Shown piece after piece: positions 23,979 to 35,454 of a stretch of DNA of 64,000 nucleotides. Every line of letters starts with the position of its first letter. Position 1 is the stretch's first letter. Origin of the DNA: Hexactinellida sp. DTS-2022 (Eukaryota; Porifera; Hexactinellida); contig JAPNXP010000002.1 in the NCBI GenBank assembly GCA_028753945.1, positions 9,300,001 through 9,364,000 on the forward strand. The letters run 5' to 3'. The translations under genes and the position numbers were made by a program. A model generated the notes under the pieces. The model did not search any database. It saw nothing but the letters and a program-made list of their open reading frames with translations, and was not told the origin of the DNA.

Positions 23979-24706
23979 TTAAGGTTAAATTACGGCAGAT
24001 TCATGTAAAAAAACACATAAATTTCGTTTTGAAGTAAGATGTTTAATTTTCACATATATAATAGAAGACATTATAGCTATATCGAAACTGAAAACGAAAT
24101 CGAATTATTTTGAATAAATTCGATTTTATGGGGCGTGCAGTTTTATGGTAATACAAAAGTCCCATAGGGGGATTTCTTCAGACTCCACCTGATAAGTGTG
24201 TCGATCTCAAGATCATTATTAGCTAAAGACATATTATGTGCGATATATCACATAGATCATCGTTATATGCTGTAGGTGACTGGTTTAGAATTTTGATTTG
24301 ACCTAAATAAAAAAAGTTGCGACCTTTTGAACTAAAGAAATCATTAAAAAGGTCATGTTTTTTATGAGATATTTGATAAAATGTTTGAAAAATAATTTCA
24401 GAGTCATAATTCAAAAATGTAAACCGACTACCAACTCCGTACGCTTATAATCTTTTGATATTGATTCTGATAACAAACATTGATGGCCGCATTGCCAAAT
24501 TACACTATAATATCGACCACCACTTTTTGAAATCGCCCTATGGGAGATTTGTATTAGCCAAATATTGAAACCGACAAAAAATAAAAAGTATAATATATTG
24601 AGACATTTTCTTTTTTGTTTATTGCTTTGTATCGTACCTTGATCTATTTCTAACAATTACAGATTAATACAAGAGATTTCATTCCCGTGGGGTAATTTAA
24701 CCTTAA
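23979..24706 (-). mobile_element. TTAA-MITE family A, copy A3
   Basis: TTAA at both ends, 720 bp, ends GGTTAAATTACGGCAG and CGTGGGGTAATTTAACC. Compared by eye with A5 (49130-49849) I find only two changed bases, near 24455. Non-coding. Confidence 0.9.
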
Positions 24707-25354
24707 GAGTTCAAATTTTTTCTACAAGTTCTATACCATTAACATTTAAAACTGTCTATTCAATAAGCAAAAAGCACCATAATTCTACTAATAAGAGAGA
24801 AACAATCTCAAAACTAAAATAAATATTCAAAATCCCTACCTCAGACGTTGTCCCCTTCATATTCGTTGAAGAAATTTCGAAATCACATGCTATGGACAAT
24901 TGCTTCGCAAGATTATGCTTTAATATAGTTAAATTGAGCTAGAGAACATTCTAGAACAATTCAGAAACTATATACAACCTTGACACTATGTATGTTATAT
25001 TGAATAGATGCACATAACTGTATATTAAAAGAATCCATACCTAGACAAAACAATTCAATATGCACGTGAATGAATAAATTCTTGGCTATTTTTAGGCTGA
25101 GCAACTTCTGAGGTAACTTGGAAGGAAGTTCCCGGATCTTAGACGTGCGGATCTTGGAGGTTTGACTGTAATTGTAAATTTTCTATACAAAGGATTTTCC
25201 CTAAGAATTGGTAGTTATCAATTCGATGTTAACGGTATTGTACACGATTTCTTTCGTTTCTACGGCTATATTTGACACGATTTTATTAAAGGACTTAAGT
25301 TTCAACCGAATTGTATGTCCGGTTGGATGAAATACTATTTTGCAATTACATACA
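24707..25354. other. Unassigned stretch ending with a Tigger-like terminus
   Basis: 25127-25172 (CGGATCTTGGAGGTTTGACTG before TA) resembles a Tigger/pogo right end without a visible partner. The rest is unassigned. Confidence 0.4.
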
Positions 25355-25520
25355 GTAGAACCACGTTAATACACCAATGGACCGTCAAAATTTGTTCTCC
25401 TTATCTGAATTTTCGTATAACCGGTTTCATTTATGTTGAAAATACTTTTGAAGGGACCTAAAATTGTGTTTACACTAACCCGAAATTTGAATTAACAGTG
25501 TTTGTATTAAGGAAGTATTA
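25355..25520. repeat. Tigger-like left-end fragment
   Basis: TACAGTAGAACCACGTTAAT at 25355 is a Tigger-type terminus. No matching right end was found before 25640. Confidence 0.4.
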
Positions 25521-25640
25521 AAGAAGTTGATATTTGGTTGGTTACCGAAAGTCGGTATTTGTTTTGGATGTTGGAACCGAATCTATTCGGTTGACCTAAT
25601 AATAGTAAACGATAGATGGGGTATTTTACTTTTTTGTATA

Positions 25641-25868
25641 TACCATATTTCCCCTAAGAGCCCGATGCCTATTATTTTCATGGGCCTCAAAATTTATTCT
25701 AAAATCCAGAAAATATATTTATGTGGATTATTATGGTCCTCAGTTAGAGTAAACATACCGAAGTTTCCTAAATCAATGTAGTTACACTTCAGTTATAACT
25801 AATGGACATTAAATTTATCATCAAGTACCATTTTTATTGACCCGGCGCTTATTCGGAGAAATACGGTA
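25641..25868. mobile_element. MITE family N, TA target, copy N1
   Basis: Ends TACCATATTTCCCCTAAGAG and CTTATTCGGAGAAATACGGTA are inverted and include TA at both outer edges. Related copy at 29065-29325. Non-coding. Confidence 0.6.
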
Positions 25869-27470
25869 CCGCGTGTTAGGGATGATCTAATATGCACGAT
25901 TTCTGGGGTTGGACAGCAAATTTTATGCAGATATAATCTGCGAGGGGCACCTAATTTAAACCTGATTATCTCAATATCCTATCGATTATTCCAACCTGTG
26001 TGTTGCTAAATAGAGTCCTTTATAGACGAACTCTGCAGAGCAATCTCTTTCATGAAATGGACTAACTAAAAGCTTAACTTATAAAACATTATGTCAGAAT
26101 ATATATAAAATGATTTGTATAAACAAATCTGAAAGTATTCATTCCCACCTCCCAAAAAAAAAGATAAACTTGCCCACCACTGTATTATTCATTCCAAAAA
26201 TGATATTGTCAGAAAACTTGTATTTCTAATCTAAAAATGATTGTGAAAATTATTTGGTCAACCGAATATGAGTATTGATTAACATGAAAAAACTGGATGC
26301 AGTCGAAATCGGGGTTTTACAACTGTTTTTTGTCTCCTTGTAGTTTTTGTCTTGAAACTTTTTTAGATTGTTTTAGTATTCATACAATTCGTAATCAAAT
26401 ATTCGGATTTGTTTGTCGCCTAGGCAGTATAATCAAATGGACAAAAAACCCGTTTTCAACTGTATCCGGTTAGGTTATACTTTGTTTGTGCTGTTTTATT
26501 ATGAAAGTGCAATTTTTAGGCCACCGGACCATTCCTGGGCTCCAAGAAAATGCTCGGAGAGTGGGGTGAGGGGGTTCCGTTTTTGGTGAGCTAACTATCA
26601 ATACTTTATATGGTGTATTAGAAATAATGGTTGTCATTGAATTTACTAGATTTGCTACTTTTGTGTAAAATATTACGCATGGTTATATACGTATATTTGT
26701 AAAATTTTGATCATCGAAGTAGTTTCTCGAAGATACCACAATATTGTTCTGTGTTAAAACTAATTTGCCTTTTAGGCTTCGAAGGAGGTATCTTTTGCAG
26801 TCAGTTTATTTATTTTGATATTTTCTTATTCACATGAATTTTGAACAGCATGATGTAATCTAACTTCCAATTATCTACGATATACACGTATACGTGTGAT
26901 ACACCGTGATCATGTAACCCCACTTGCAATTGTTGTACTCACTCAGAATTCTCAAGCTTGGAAAGTAAAATTATTATTAACATCAATGATTCCATTGTCG
27001 ATTTTAAAACTATGTAGAATATATAGTACATGCGTATACGTATAACTTTACACATGCAATTATAAGTTTAGACCTGTCCTTTTTATAGGCCAAGACCGAG
27101 AAGCGATAACAAAGGTGTGTTTAGTTTAAATATTTTAAATACTGTATATTTATTCGAATTATGTCTCTAGGATTGGATTTGAACGCCCTTTAACTTTATT
27201 ATCACCTAAAATTTGTACCCCTAAAAGTAAATGGGGCAGTTTGGATCGAACCCTTCAATATTTCTGTCCTTCCTGTAATTAATTTATATTTACATATTTT
27301 TCTCAATCTTTTAGTAACCCGAAATATTGACGTAAGTAAATCTTATTAAATGCCAACATTTGCTTTGCCCCGACCGTCCTTAATCTTAACTTCCGGCCGG
27401 ATTATTTATTTTCATCTCGTACATACTAATTTATTAGTTATAGATTCGTAAGAACCATTATTGTCTTGTT
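25869..27470. other. Unassigned AT-rich stretch
   Basis: About 1.6 kb with no gene, RNA or element I can support. No long frame with coding character. Confidence 0.4.
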
Positions 27471-27473
27471 CAG

Positions 27474-27614
27474 TGGCGCACCCAGGCCCGTGCAATATGT
27501 ATTTGAGTCACAGGCCCTTAAATACATATACAACACCATTTATAAAACATTGCCCGGGCACTGCGAAAAGTTACCCGTGCTTGTGATGGGGAGGCCCGGG
27601 CCTCACTACGCCAC
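27474..27614. mobile_element. Short hAT-like MITE, boundaries uncertain
   Basis: CAGTGGCGCACCCAGGCCCG at the left and CCCGGGCCTCACTACGCCACTA at the right are imperfect inverted ends. The flanks share TCTTG but give no clean 8-bp duplication. Confidence 0.4.
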
Positions 27615-27665
27615 TAGTCTTGCATTTTAAATACACAGTTTATTGGGCATTGCAATGATATTTTC

Positions 27666-28354
27666 TTAAGGTTGCAGTATACTTTTAAGCACTTTTTCTA
27701 AAGTTTTTTGCAGATTTGAAAGATCTTTTTTGTTTTAGATTCCCTGCTGCGAGATCTATCCAAAGATGCAATAATATTCGACCTTGGTAACATGGAGAAA
27801 ATTTAAATTTTTTATAAACACACTTTCTTGGGATACACAAGTTTTTTCCTCTTAATGATTAAGACTTGTTTCCTGTTTTATTACATAGAGAAGCTTCTAA
27901 TATATCATGTGAATGTACAACTTCTTTTTGATTACTTATGAGTCCAATTTTTCATCAATAACAGTCGACATCACTTTTTTTATCATTAGGAAATATAATA
28001 TAATTAGAAAGAAAAGTCACAAATGAAATTCGCTACATAGACAAGATAGAACTAATTGAGAGCTGTCCAAAACCGTTGAGATTTTGTTTCTAGGTTGTAT
28101 ATGAAGGCAAAATGTGTTTCCCAAATTGACAAAAGTTGCGGCTGGAGATGGCGGTGTCAGAAAAAAATGAGCCCCTACAGGAGTGGCTTAGGTGGAGGTC
28201 ACAAAAAAGTCGGTATTATTAAAAGTTTTCTATATTTTTCTACAAAGTTTGGAATAGAGATGCGGCATAGGCTGTTCTATCCAGAAATGAAATAAAACCT
28301 ATAAGTGGCAAAATACCCGAAATTGGTAAATTTAAAGGTATACTGCAACCTTAA
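27666..28354 (+). mobile_element. TTAA-flanked element family C, copy C1
   Basis: TTAA at 27666-27669 and 28351-28354 flank GGTTGCAGTATACTTTTAAG and GGTATACTGCAACC. Closely matches C2 in inverse orientation. It contains GAGTGGCTTAGGTGGAGGTCAC, also found in family B. Non-coding. Confidence 0.88.
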
Positions 28355-28407
28355 TCCATTGTATATTATTCTTTATTGTATAAATTTGAAGTTTACAATT
28401 TAACAAT

Positions 28408-28544
28408 AAAAAAATCTAAAATTACAGCTGTTCCGACTGCATTCTCATTTGGAGGCATTATATTTGGTGGCTCAAAAATCATAGTGGTTCCACAAGAAAA
28501 TGCTGTCTGCTCAGCTGTAATTTTTGAATTTTTTCTCCCCTAGG
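28408..28544. repeat. Small foldback repeat L, copy 1
   Basis: Inverted arms AAAATTACAGCTGTTCCGACTGCATT and AATGCTGTCTGCTCAGC-TGTAATTTTT. Also at 29972-30078 and 31624-31753. Confidence 0.6.
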
Positions 28545-28669
28545 GTGGAATGTAATATACAAGTACCGATCCCTTCGCTTCGGTCTTGTCAGTTTCGCGA
28601 TGAATCACTTAGCTCGCAGCTAGATATATTTGTGGAATTTATATTATTTGTTTTAGAAATTATCCACTT

Positions 28670-29064
28670 CTAACAATGATTATTAATCAATTCCCAGTTG
28701 ACACAGTCTATTCTCTAGTACATGTATTTACCTATAATATCATTTGCCTTCCATGTACATTCTATTTCATTCATTTGTACAACTATTTACGATCAACAAC
28801 AATAGTTAGTCACCTCATGAATTCGTGCATATTAAATTTGTTATCGGCATACTTGTTTACCAATTATAACAACTGAGAGATACATTAGGCCATTTGATTT
28901 CATGATGTATTTTCAATCAATAATAATTAATGTTAATTTGTTAAAAGCAATTGGAATTACTAAAAAGGTTCATTCTGAATTTAAACCAATTGTTTACCTC
29001 TTTGTAAACGACAACAAGATATATATATAAAACTGATTTGTAAATGCAAATTTCGAAATCTGCA
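28670..29064. other. Interior of degraded Helitron, no gene
   Basis: Short AT-rich frames only; nothing beyond the alignment to the Helitron copy. Confidence 0.3.
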
Positions 29065-29325
29065 TACTGTATTCCCCGAATAACTGCCGGGGGCTTGAAT
29101 AAGCGCTGGGTCAATAAAAATTACATTGGTATGATTAAATTTGAACACATTAGTTTGTAACTGGAGTAAATCCTTTGATTTTGGAAAATTCGGTATGTAT
29201 ACTGTCGGTGAGAACCATTAGAACCGACCTAAATATTATTTTCTGGATTTTTCAAAAAAGATTCATGATAATTTTGGCTCCACGAAACAATAAGCGCCAG
29301 GGCGCTTATTCAAAGCAAAACGGTA
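29065..29325. mobile_element. MITE family N, TA target, copy N2
   Basis: TACTGTATTCCCCGAATAA on the left and GCGCTTATTCAAAGCAAAACGGTA on the right. The empty site GCATACTTGTTTAC near 61430 supports TA as the duplicated target (here GCATA...GGTACTCGTTTAC). Confidence 0.65.
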
Positions 29326-29435
29326 CTCGTTTACTGATAATAACATATTAAATTAAGTTTATATTCCCATTATATATGCGTTTTAAATCATCTATCTCTC
29401 TAATACAATTCAGGCAAGCAAGCAAACCCACAGGC

Positions 29436-29945
29436 AGGAAGAACTCGGTTTTAAGTTCCAGGGTTGCCGTGGGTATTGGAATTCCCATGGGGATTCCCAT
29501 ACCCATGGGAATGGGAATCAGATATTATCCTATGGATATTCCCATTGGATACAAATACAACTGATACAATGCCCTATGCCAGTTACGGCATTTTAAATAC
29601 TACTTTATTACTGAAATGTATAGCAGCCTATACCAATGTTGCGCCTGAAATGGACATCATATCTTGCATGACCCCTCTTTAGAATTTTTGATTAAGTCAT
29701 AATTTGGTGTGGAATTTCCATTCACATTCGCATCTTATTCCCATAGGATTTATTTGCTGATTCATAAGAGGATCCATACTGGAATCCACATTGTGATCCC
29801 TGTGGGAATTCCCAGAGAAATCCTGTGGGATGTGAATGGAAATTCCACTCCCACGGCAACCTTGGTTATAACGTGCCCCTCGGGAATGGAAAATAAGTAC
29901 GTACTATCCGAGTGTACCTACTAACCGAGTTCACCCTATATAGAA
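29436..29945. mobile_element. Tigger-like MITE interrupted by repeat M
   Basis: AGAACTCGGTT at 29440-29450 continues at 29871 as AACGTGCCCCTCGGGAATGG and ends ACTAACCGAGTTCACC, matching 224-392. The interruption is the M element at about 29459-29864. Confidence 0.55.
29459..29864. mobile_element. Repeat M, copy 2, TIR AGGGTTGCCGTGGG
   Basis: CAGGGTTGCCGTGGG and CCCACGGCAACCTTG form inverted ends. Internal sequence is dense in GGAATTCCCATGGG-type palindromes, partly as subterminal repeats. A clean target duplication was not found (GTTTTAAG against GTTATAAC). Superfamily unassigned. Confidence 0.6.
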
Positions 29946-29971
29946 ATACATACTGTTTTATAAATTTGGTT

Positions 29972-30078
29972 AAAAAATCTAAAGTTACATCTGAGCCAAC
30001 AGCATTATGGAGGGACTCTATTTTGGTCGTTGGTTAATTAATAGTGCCTCCAAAAGAAAATGCTGTAAAAATAACTGA
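29972..30078. repeat. Small foldback repeat L, copy 2
   Basis: AAAAATCTAAAGTTACATCTG ... GTGCCTCCAAAAGAAAATGC; aligns with copies 1 and 3, with a truncated right arm. Confidence 0.5.
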
Positions 30079-30164
30079 TTGAAAACACTGATGGAACACA
30101 AATAACTGATTGGATGCATGAATATACTCTCGATCAATTAAATTACAGCATCTGTTAATAAAAC

Positions 30165-30330
30165 TCTGTTCTGTGGAGAGGATACGGACTTACAATAATA
30201 ATAATAATACAAAAGTAGTAAGATTAATACTGGGCCACTATACTATGGTATTGTCGGCACAGAAAAAATACCCAAGGCAGTGATATAGATCTGGCCCACT
30301 ACGTAGTAGTCGGCACATTTAAAATTGAAA
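30165..30330. repeat. Hairpin repeat K, copy 1 (two hairpins)
   Basis: GAGGATACGGACTTACA leads to CTGGGCCACTA...TGTCGGCACAG (30229-30261) and CTGGCCCACTACGTAGTAGTCGGCACA (30291-30317). In each, GCC(C)ACTA and TAGTCGGC-type ends can pair around a palindromic core. Homologous to 32436-32602. Confidence 0.55.
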
Positions 30331-31623
30331 TAAAATCCCAGACGCCGTCCATATTCCTAAAATCTAGATGGTAATAAATATTCAGAGTATACTTTCTTTT
30401 CAGCACATTTTACTGTGTCTACTAAGTTGTGAACCAGTGTTTAATTTACTGCCTTGCTTTGTATCATCTAGTTCAACAAAACGGACTGACATTCTTAGGT
30501 AAGTATTATGTAATTAAAATACCATTAAATCATACTTTATTTTTTGCATTTTCTTTTAGATTGGGATGATTCTTATTATTTTACATATTTATTTATTAAA
30601 TTTAACGCTAGATAGACATTTTAGTTAACACAGTCCATTTGATCTTATTAGGGACAGTATAAGTAGTATAGAGGGGGGGAAAGAGATTTTCTAGCTGTTG
30701 CTAGCCAATTGATAGGATAATTTGTACGGTCGTAACCTGTTTTTCTAACCAATTCTTTCCATGAAATATAGTAGGAATAATCCAGGGTGTTATCCAGGCG
30801 TGCTTGGGCGCGCCTAAAGGATCGCAATTTGGCAGGATTTTTATCTAGGCGTACAAAAATCGATTCTAGGCTTACAATATCGAGACTTGGTCCCACAGAC
30901 TTAATACAAGATGACTTATCTAGGCGTACAAAATTAAAACTGAACGAGCTCTAACAAAATCTAGGAGCGGGGTAATTTCTTTCCTGGATGAAAGCCTAGA
31001 ATATTCCTATAGAAATAACAATTCGATTATGGATAGAGTATGCATCAATTGTAGTAGTGTTTTTACATATCTTATAAATGTTCTTAATTACTTTTCTGAT
31101 ATTATGGTTAATTATTATTTAAGTTCGTACAGCGAAACGGGTTTGTCTAATTAGCACTGGGGTTTCCTAACTAACTATTTATTCTAAATATGCAAGAAAA
31201 TCAATTTAGTTATACGTATTTTCAAACGGCGATAGTATACTTATATCAAGTAATACTATTTAGTGCAACTTTGCAAATTTAATATATTGGGTTCGTTGGT
31301 TGGGTCACAAATGCTGAAAATTCAAAATTGTATATTTGAGTTGGAAGAGAGAATGAGTTGAAATGCTTGCTCTAATTTAACCGAGTGTTACAATCTCTGA
31401 AATTGGTTTGAAATACTCGGAAGTCAGTGGGCCAACAAAGATAGAAATGATTTATGTATTTAATTTAGTATAATCTACTATATCATCATTTAAATGAGTA
31501 AACATAATAAAAAATTTATACGTACATACTATATTGTTTGTTATAAAACTTATGCTATCAAAATATTTTCCAACAATTTAAATATATAAAATCATTTCAA
31601 ATCATTTGTATTTCGATTTTATC
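30331..31623. other. Unassigned AT-rich stretch
   Basis: No gene or known repeat recognised. The minus-strand frame at 30648-30896 has no motif. Confidence 0.35.
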
Positions 31624-31753
31624 CAAAAAAATGTAGCTGTGCCGAAGCATTTCCCTTTATAGGCACAATCTTTTGGTGGCTACTGGCTGGGTAATTGATA
31701 GTGCCTCCAATGAAAATGCTGTCTGCACAGCTGCAATTTTTGATTTTTTTTCC
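31624..31753. repeat. Small foldback repeat L, copy 3
   Basis: AAAAAAATGTAGCTGTGCCGAAGCATT and AATGCTGTCTGCACAGCTGCAATTTTTG are inverted arms around a short GTGGCTACT/AGTGCCTCC core. Confidence 0.6.
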
Positions 31754-32435
31754 GAAATGTCATAAACGCCTCATGGTGTTTAGACTCATTTAACAAGTTG
31801 TTACAGGACAAAGGAATGGTTGATATATTTAAAGTTTGTTTCTATCTTAAACCATTTTGAGTTTAATGACATTCATTGATTCTGTGTTGATAATAAATTA
31901 TTTATATAGTTTTTAATTATTTTAGCAATGTTACCAACGGTGAATTGAGTTGAGTCATAAATTTCTTATAATATTTTATTTTATTTAATCCATTGTATTG
32001 TAATACAATTAAATAGAAGCCAGCTCGAATTCACAAGTTTAAATCAATATAATTATCGCAATTTGAAATAATAGTGAAAGATTTATCAAGTTAAATCATT
32101 AAATTTATTATTGGTTGAAACAATGGAATTTGATTTTACAGTTTTACTGATTCTGAAGTGTGAGTAAACAAAGAAATTTCAACACCCATTTATCGAATGA
32201 ATTAAACTCTTTATTAAATTTCCTCTTCTCCAATCTGAAACAAATTTTAGGGTGAATCCAATGGTGAAACAAAAATTGCGGGTTTATTACAACATTTTTT
32301 GAGTTATGGAACAGCCAAATTTTCAAAGGTGTCAAAGTGGTATAAAAAAATTGTTATTAAAAATTTGGATCGAGATGCAAATCTGTACATATGGGATACG
32401 GTCACCGATGCTAAAAATTTGAGCTCCGGAGAAAT
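31754..32435. other. Unassigned AT-rich stretch
   Basis: Nothing recognised. Confidence 0.35.
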
Positions 32436-32602
32436 CTAACTCTGGCCTGTAGAGCGGATACGGACAAAAAACAAAAAACAAGCAGTCATTTCAATACTGG
32501 GCCACTATACTATAGTATAGTCGGCACAGTATTATAATAATAATCGGTAACCAAAGCACTAAGATTAGAACTGGGCCACTATACTATAGTATAGTCGGCA
32601 CA
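32436..32602. repeat. Hairpin repeat K, copy 2 (two hairpins)
   Basis: GCGGATACGGACAAAA leads to two nearly identical units CTGGGCCACTATACTATAG + TATAGTCGGCACAG (32496-32530, 32571-32602), each with the 16-bp palindrome CTATACTATAGTATAG. Confidence 0.6.
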
Positions 32603-34360
32603 GTAATAATCTTTCTACCATGACTGCAATCGGATCTGCCCTGTCCTGTGATGCTCTGCTCTCTCACAATCCGACTCGTGTAAGTCCATAATTGTCCATG
32701 GTATTCTCATTCCATTTAACTTTATCTCTCTGATCCAGCAGTGGTACAGTTTTTCCTCAAAGATGTTCGCTTGCGGCGATAATCGGATCGTGCCCTGTAG
32801 TGTGATGCTCTACTCCCTCCGCGTAAGTCCATAATTGTCCATGGTACACTCGTTTCTTCTAATTTGGAGTATTGTATGCGAATTTGCATAGCCTGTGATT
32901 TTCAATTTAGTGGTAATACTAATGACTTCACTAGGCTACTAGAAAACGACACAATTTTATATCAAATGTATTTTGATTCCATTGATTCAAGAACTAGTCT
33001 GAAATATAATGGGTGGAGAAATATCACAAATACATTAAAACAGCTCGACATATTCCGCTAATATAATATCTAAATTAAAGAAACATGCAAGATTCCTCAG
33101 TCAAAATGTAAAGTGTAAAGACGTTTATCGATGTATTTGATCTGGTACGTATGTTCCTCTACCTGATACTCCCGTAACTCCATTATCTGGCTGCTCTATA
33201 GGAGATTCCATAGGTTGCAGTCAATCATTCAGTGTCGTGTTCGGAGATGACCAATAGCTCTCAAGTTTGACTCGAGTAAGTTCCGTTTCGTAACTAGTAT
33301 TCCATTCAATCGTGCTTCTCAGCTCTTTACCGTAGGAGTTAGGATGCTACACAAGTTGTGCAGCGGTCACCCAGTTTCAAAGGAAATATTTGTTCAGTAG
33401 GTGTGATGGAAAACATATATTACATATGTTTGGGAGCAGAGCCGACCAGATGAAAGTATAACAGGTGCTTAATTAATCTTGCACTAATTATATTTATTTT
33501 ACCATTCCATTTAGTGTTTTCAGTATTTAGTGACAACCTACAGAGCCCAGCAGATCTCCCTGAATTTTGTTGATGTTTAAACCCTTTGACCTGAGACCGG
33601 TATGTAACGCATTTCAGGATGATTCCTTCTATCTGTTTTGATATTCTTTGAGTATTTATCAATAGCACCCGATTTCGCCTTTATTTCTAATTTATCAATA
33701 AAACCCGGTTCTTAATTCCTCTCTATGCGATTGGACAATTACATCTATACGTACCTGAATCCCAATTAGCTCATAACATGGAATCTATCAAGCTCTAACT
33801 TCTCTCGAGTTTGCTCATACGATCGTTCTCTATCTTTTTTCGAAAAATTTACGCTCTTTTATCTGAACAACAAACGCTATTCAGCCTTGGGATTCGGTTT
33901 GACACTTGTACTAACGGTTAAACTTGTTACCTGGAGATCTCCCTGAAAAGATTTGTTAATTTGTGAGATGTTTGTCTCCTCTTTATTTCTCTACAGACTG
34001 TATTCCTGTAAGTGACTTGTTATATAACACTTGTACTAACTGAAAATCTTCCAGCAAAGTTATTCGCACATCATTTTAATTTTGTTATGTAGAAATCTTT
34101 CCTCCTCGTGTTTGAGGTAAACACAAGAATTTGACTTGCAATAAAACCTGTTGTGATTAAAAAGCCATTGTCAAAAACACTCAATTTCGACTGCATTCTA
34201 AATCAAATCGCTCATTAATTCCTTCTATGCGATAGGAGAATTAACTTCACGTACCTGAATCCCGCTTGGTTCATAACATGGAATATATCGACCCGTATAT
34301 TCTCTCGAGAAGCTCCGTTTGCTCAGACAAAGACTACCAAGTTCTATCCTCTCCATCTAC
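32603..34360. repeat. Degenerate direct-repeat region Q
   Basis: Two pairs of direct repeats are visible: 32635-32710 with 32776-32855 (GTAAGTCCATAATTGTCCATGGTA), and 33712-33860 with 34205-34345 (ACGTACCTGAATCCC, TCATAACATGGAAT). Composition is less AT-rich than the flanks. No coding frame recognised. Confidence 0.5.
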
Positions 34361-34424
34361 TGGACAACTTCTGTAATATTTTCTACAGCTCCACACCTAT
34401 ACGTCATTAAGTTTATCTGTTCGT

Positions 34425-34578
34425 TATTTAATTATTTATTTGTTTATTTGTTTATTATTTATTTATTTATGTGTTTATGTAAGTATTTATTGAATTTACT
34501 TATTTGTTTATTAATTATTTATTTATGTGCTTATGTAATTATTTATTTATGTGTTTATGTAATTATTTATTGAATATA
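34425..34578. repeat. TTTA/TTTATG low-complexity tract
   Basis: About 150 bp of ATTTATTTATGTGTTTATGTAA-type units. The hydrophobic frame across it is an artefact of composition. Confidence 0.8.
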
Positions 34579-34707
34579 CTTATACACAGGGGTGGTGAAT
34601 CTGCTTTTAACAGCCATTTTGGCTGTTTGCTGTTAAGAGTCCCCAAATTGGCATTAAAACTTAACTGCATTTAAGTCGCCTTTAAGTTCCTAATTAACGG
34701 CAATTTA

Positions 34708-34866
34708 AGCTGTTAACAGTTAATGTAAGCTGTTAACAGCCAATGTGAGCTGTTAACAGCCCAATTTTAAGCTGTTAACAGACAATTCTAGCTGTTAACA
34801 GCCAATTCAAGCTGTTAACAGCCAATTCTAGCTGTTAACAGCCCAATACAAGCTGTTAACAGCCAA
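34708..34866. repeat. Minisatellite of palindrome GCTGTTAACAGC
   Basis: Eight units of 20-22 bp. Each has the core GCTGTTAACAG, and in most the full 12-bp palindrome GCTGTTAACAGC, separated by variable CAAT-containing spacers. Degenerate copies precede it (GCTGTTAAGAG near 34630). Confidence 0.88.
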
Positions 34867-34869
34867 ATA

Positions 34870-35410
34870 AATTTGGCATTATATAATTATTAACTCTATA
34901 ACTTTGTATTGAAGTTGAAAATCGACACTGCATAATCCCAAGAACAACTGACAAGGATCATTTTTGAGGGATAATTTTTTTCTCTACAACTCAATACTTC
35001 TTGAGAAACACATAAGAATACAAAGGTCACTCCCAGAAATTCTAACGGAATGTATTTGTACAAAATTACGGCGATTTTGACCTTTGTTGACGTCAAAAAG
35101 GTAAATAAATGTACTATACAATTTTTTCTTTTGGATTTGGATAGATAGCATGTCAAAGGATAGCAAGGAGTGGTTAAACTAAATTTATCGATTTTCAAGA
35201 ATTTACAATTATTTACCCCTCTATGGCCATATTATTATACAAGAAGATGATTTTGACCTTTAGTGACGTCAAAATGGTCAAAATGGTTATAAATTTAGAA
35301 TTTTTTGCAGAATCGGATACCTACAATGTCAAAGTATATTTGGAAATGCTAATACAGGAAAAAAGGGTATTTAGGTATATTTGTATAAATATGCCATTGT
35401 ATCTCCTTAA
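34870..35410 (+). repeat. Dispersed repeat G, copy 2
   Basis: Homologous to 17231-17765 on the same strand. It abuts the minisatellite at its left edge. Confidence 0.65.
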
Positions 35411-35454
35411 ATACAATGATTCGTCATTTAGTTCCATATTTTGTTAGTAATATA

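Larger units (their letters stand above)
28555..29430 (-). mobile_element. Degraded non-autonomous Helitron, interrupted by MITE N2
   Basis: On the minus strand it aligns with the better-preserved copy at 60409-61568: the 3' side shares GACCGAAGCGAAGGGATCG-type sequence (28565-28590) and the middle shares CTGCATAC and the CAAATTTCGAAATC region. The 5' TC terminus and 3' CTRR are not intact. MITE N2 (29065-29325) sits in a TA that is uninterrupted at about 61431 in the other copy. Confidence 0.5.

Noticed and set aside
34319-34573. Hydrophobic small membrane protein
   Set aside because: The frame is a translation of a TTTATTTATG low-complexity tract.
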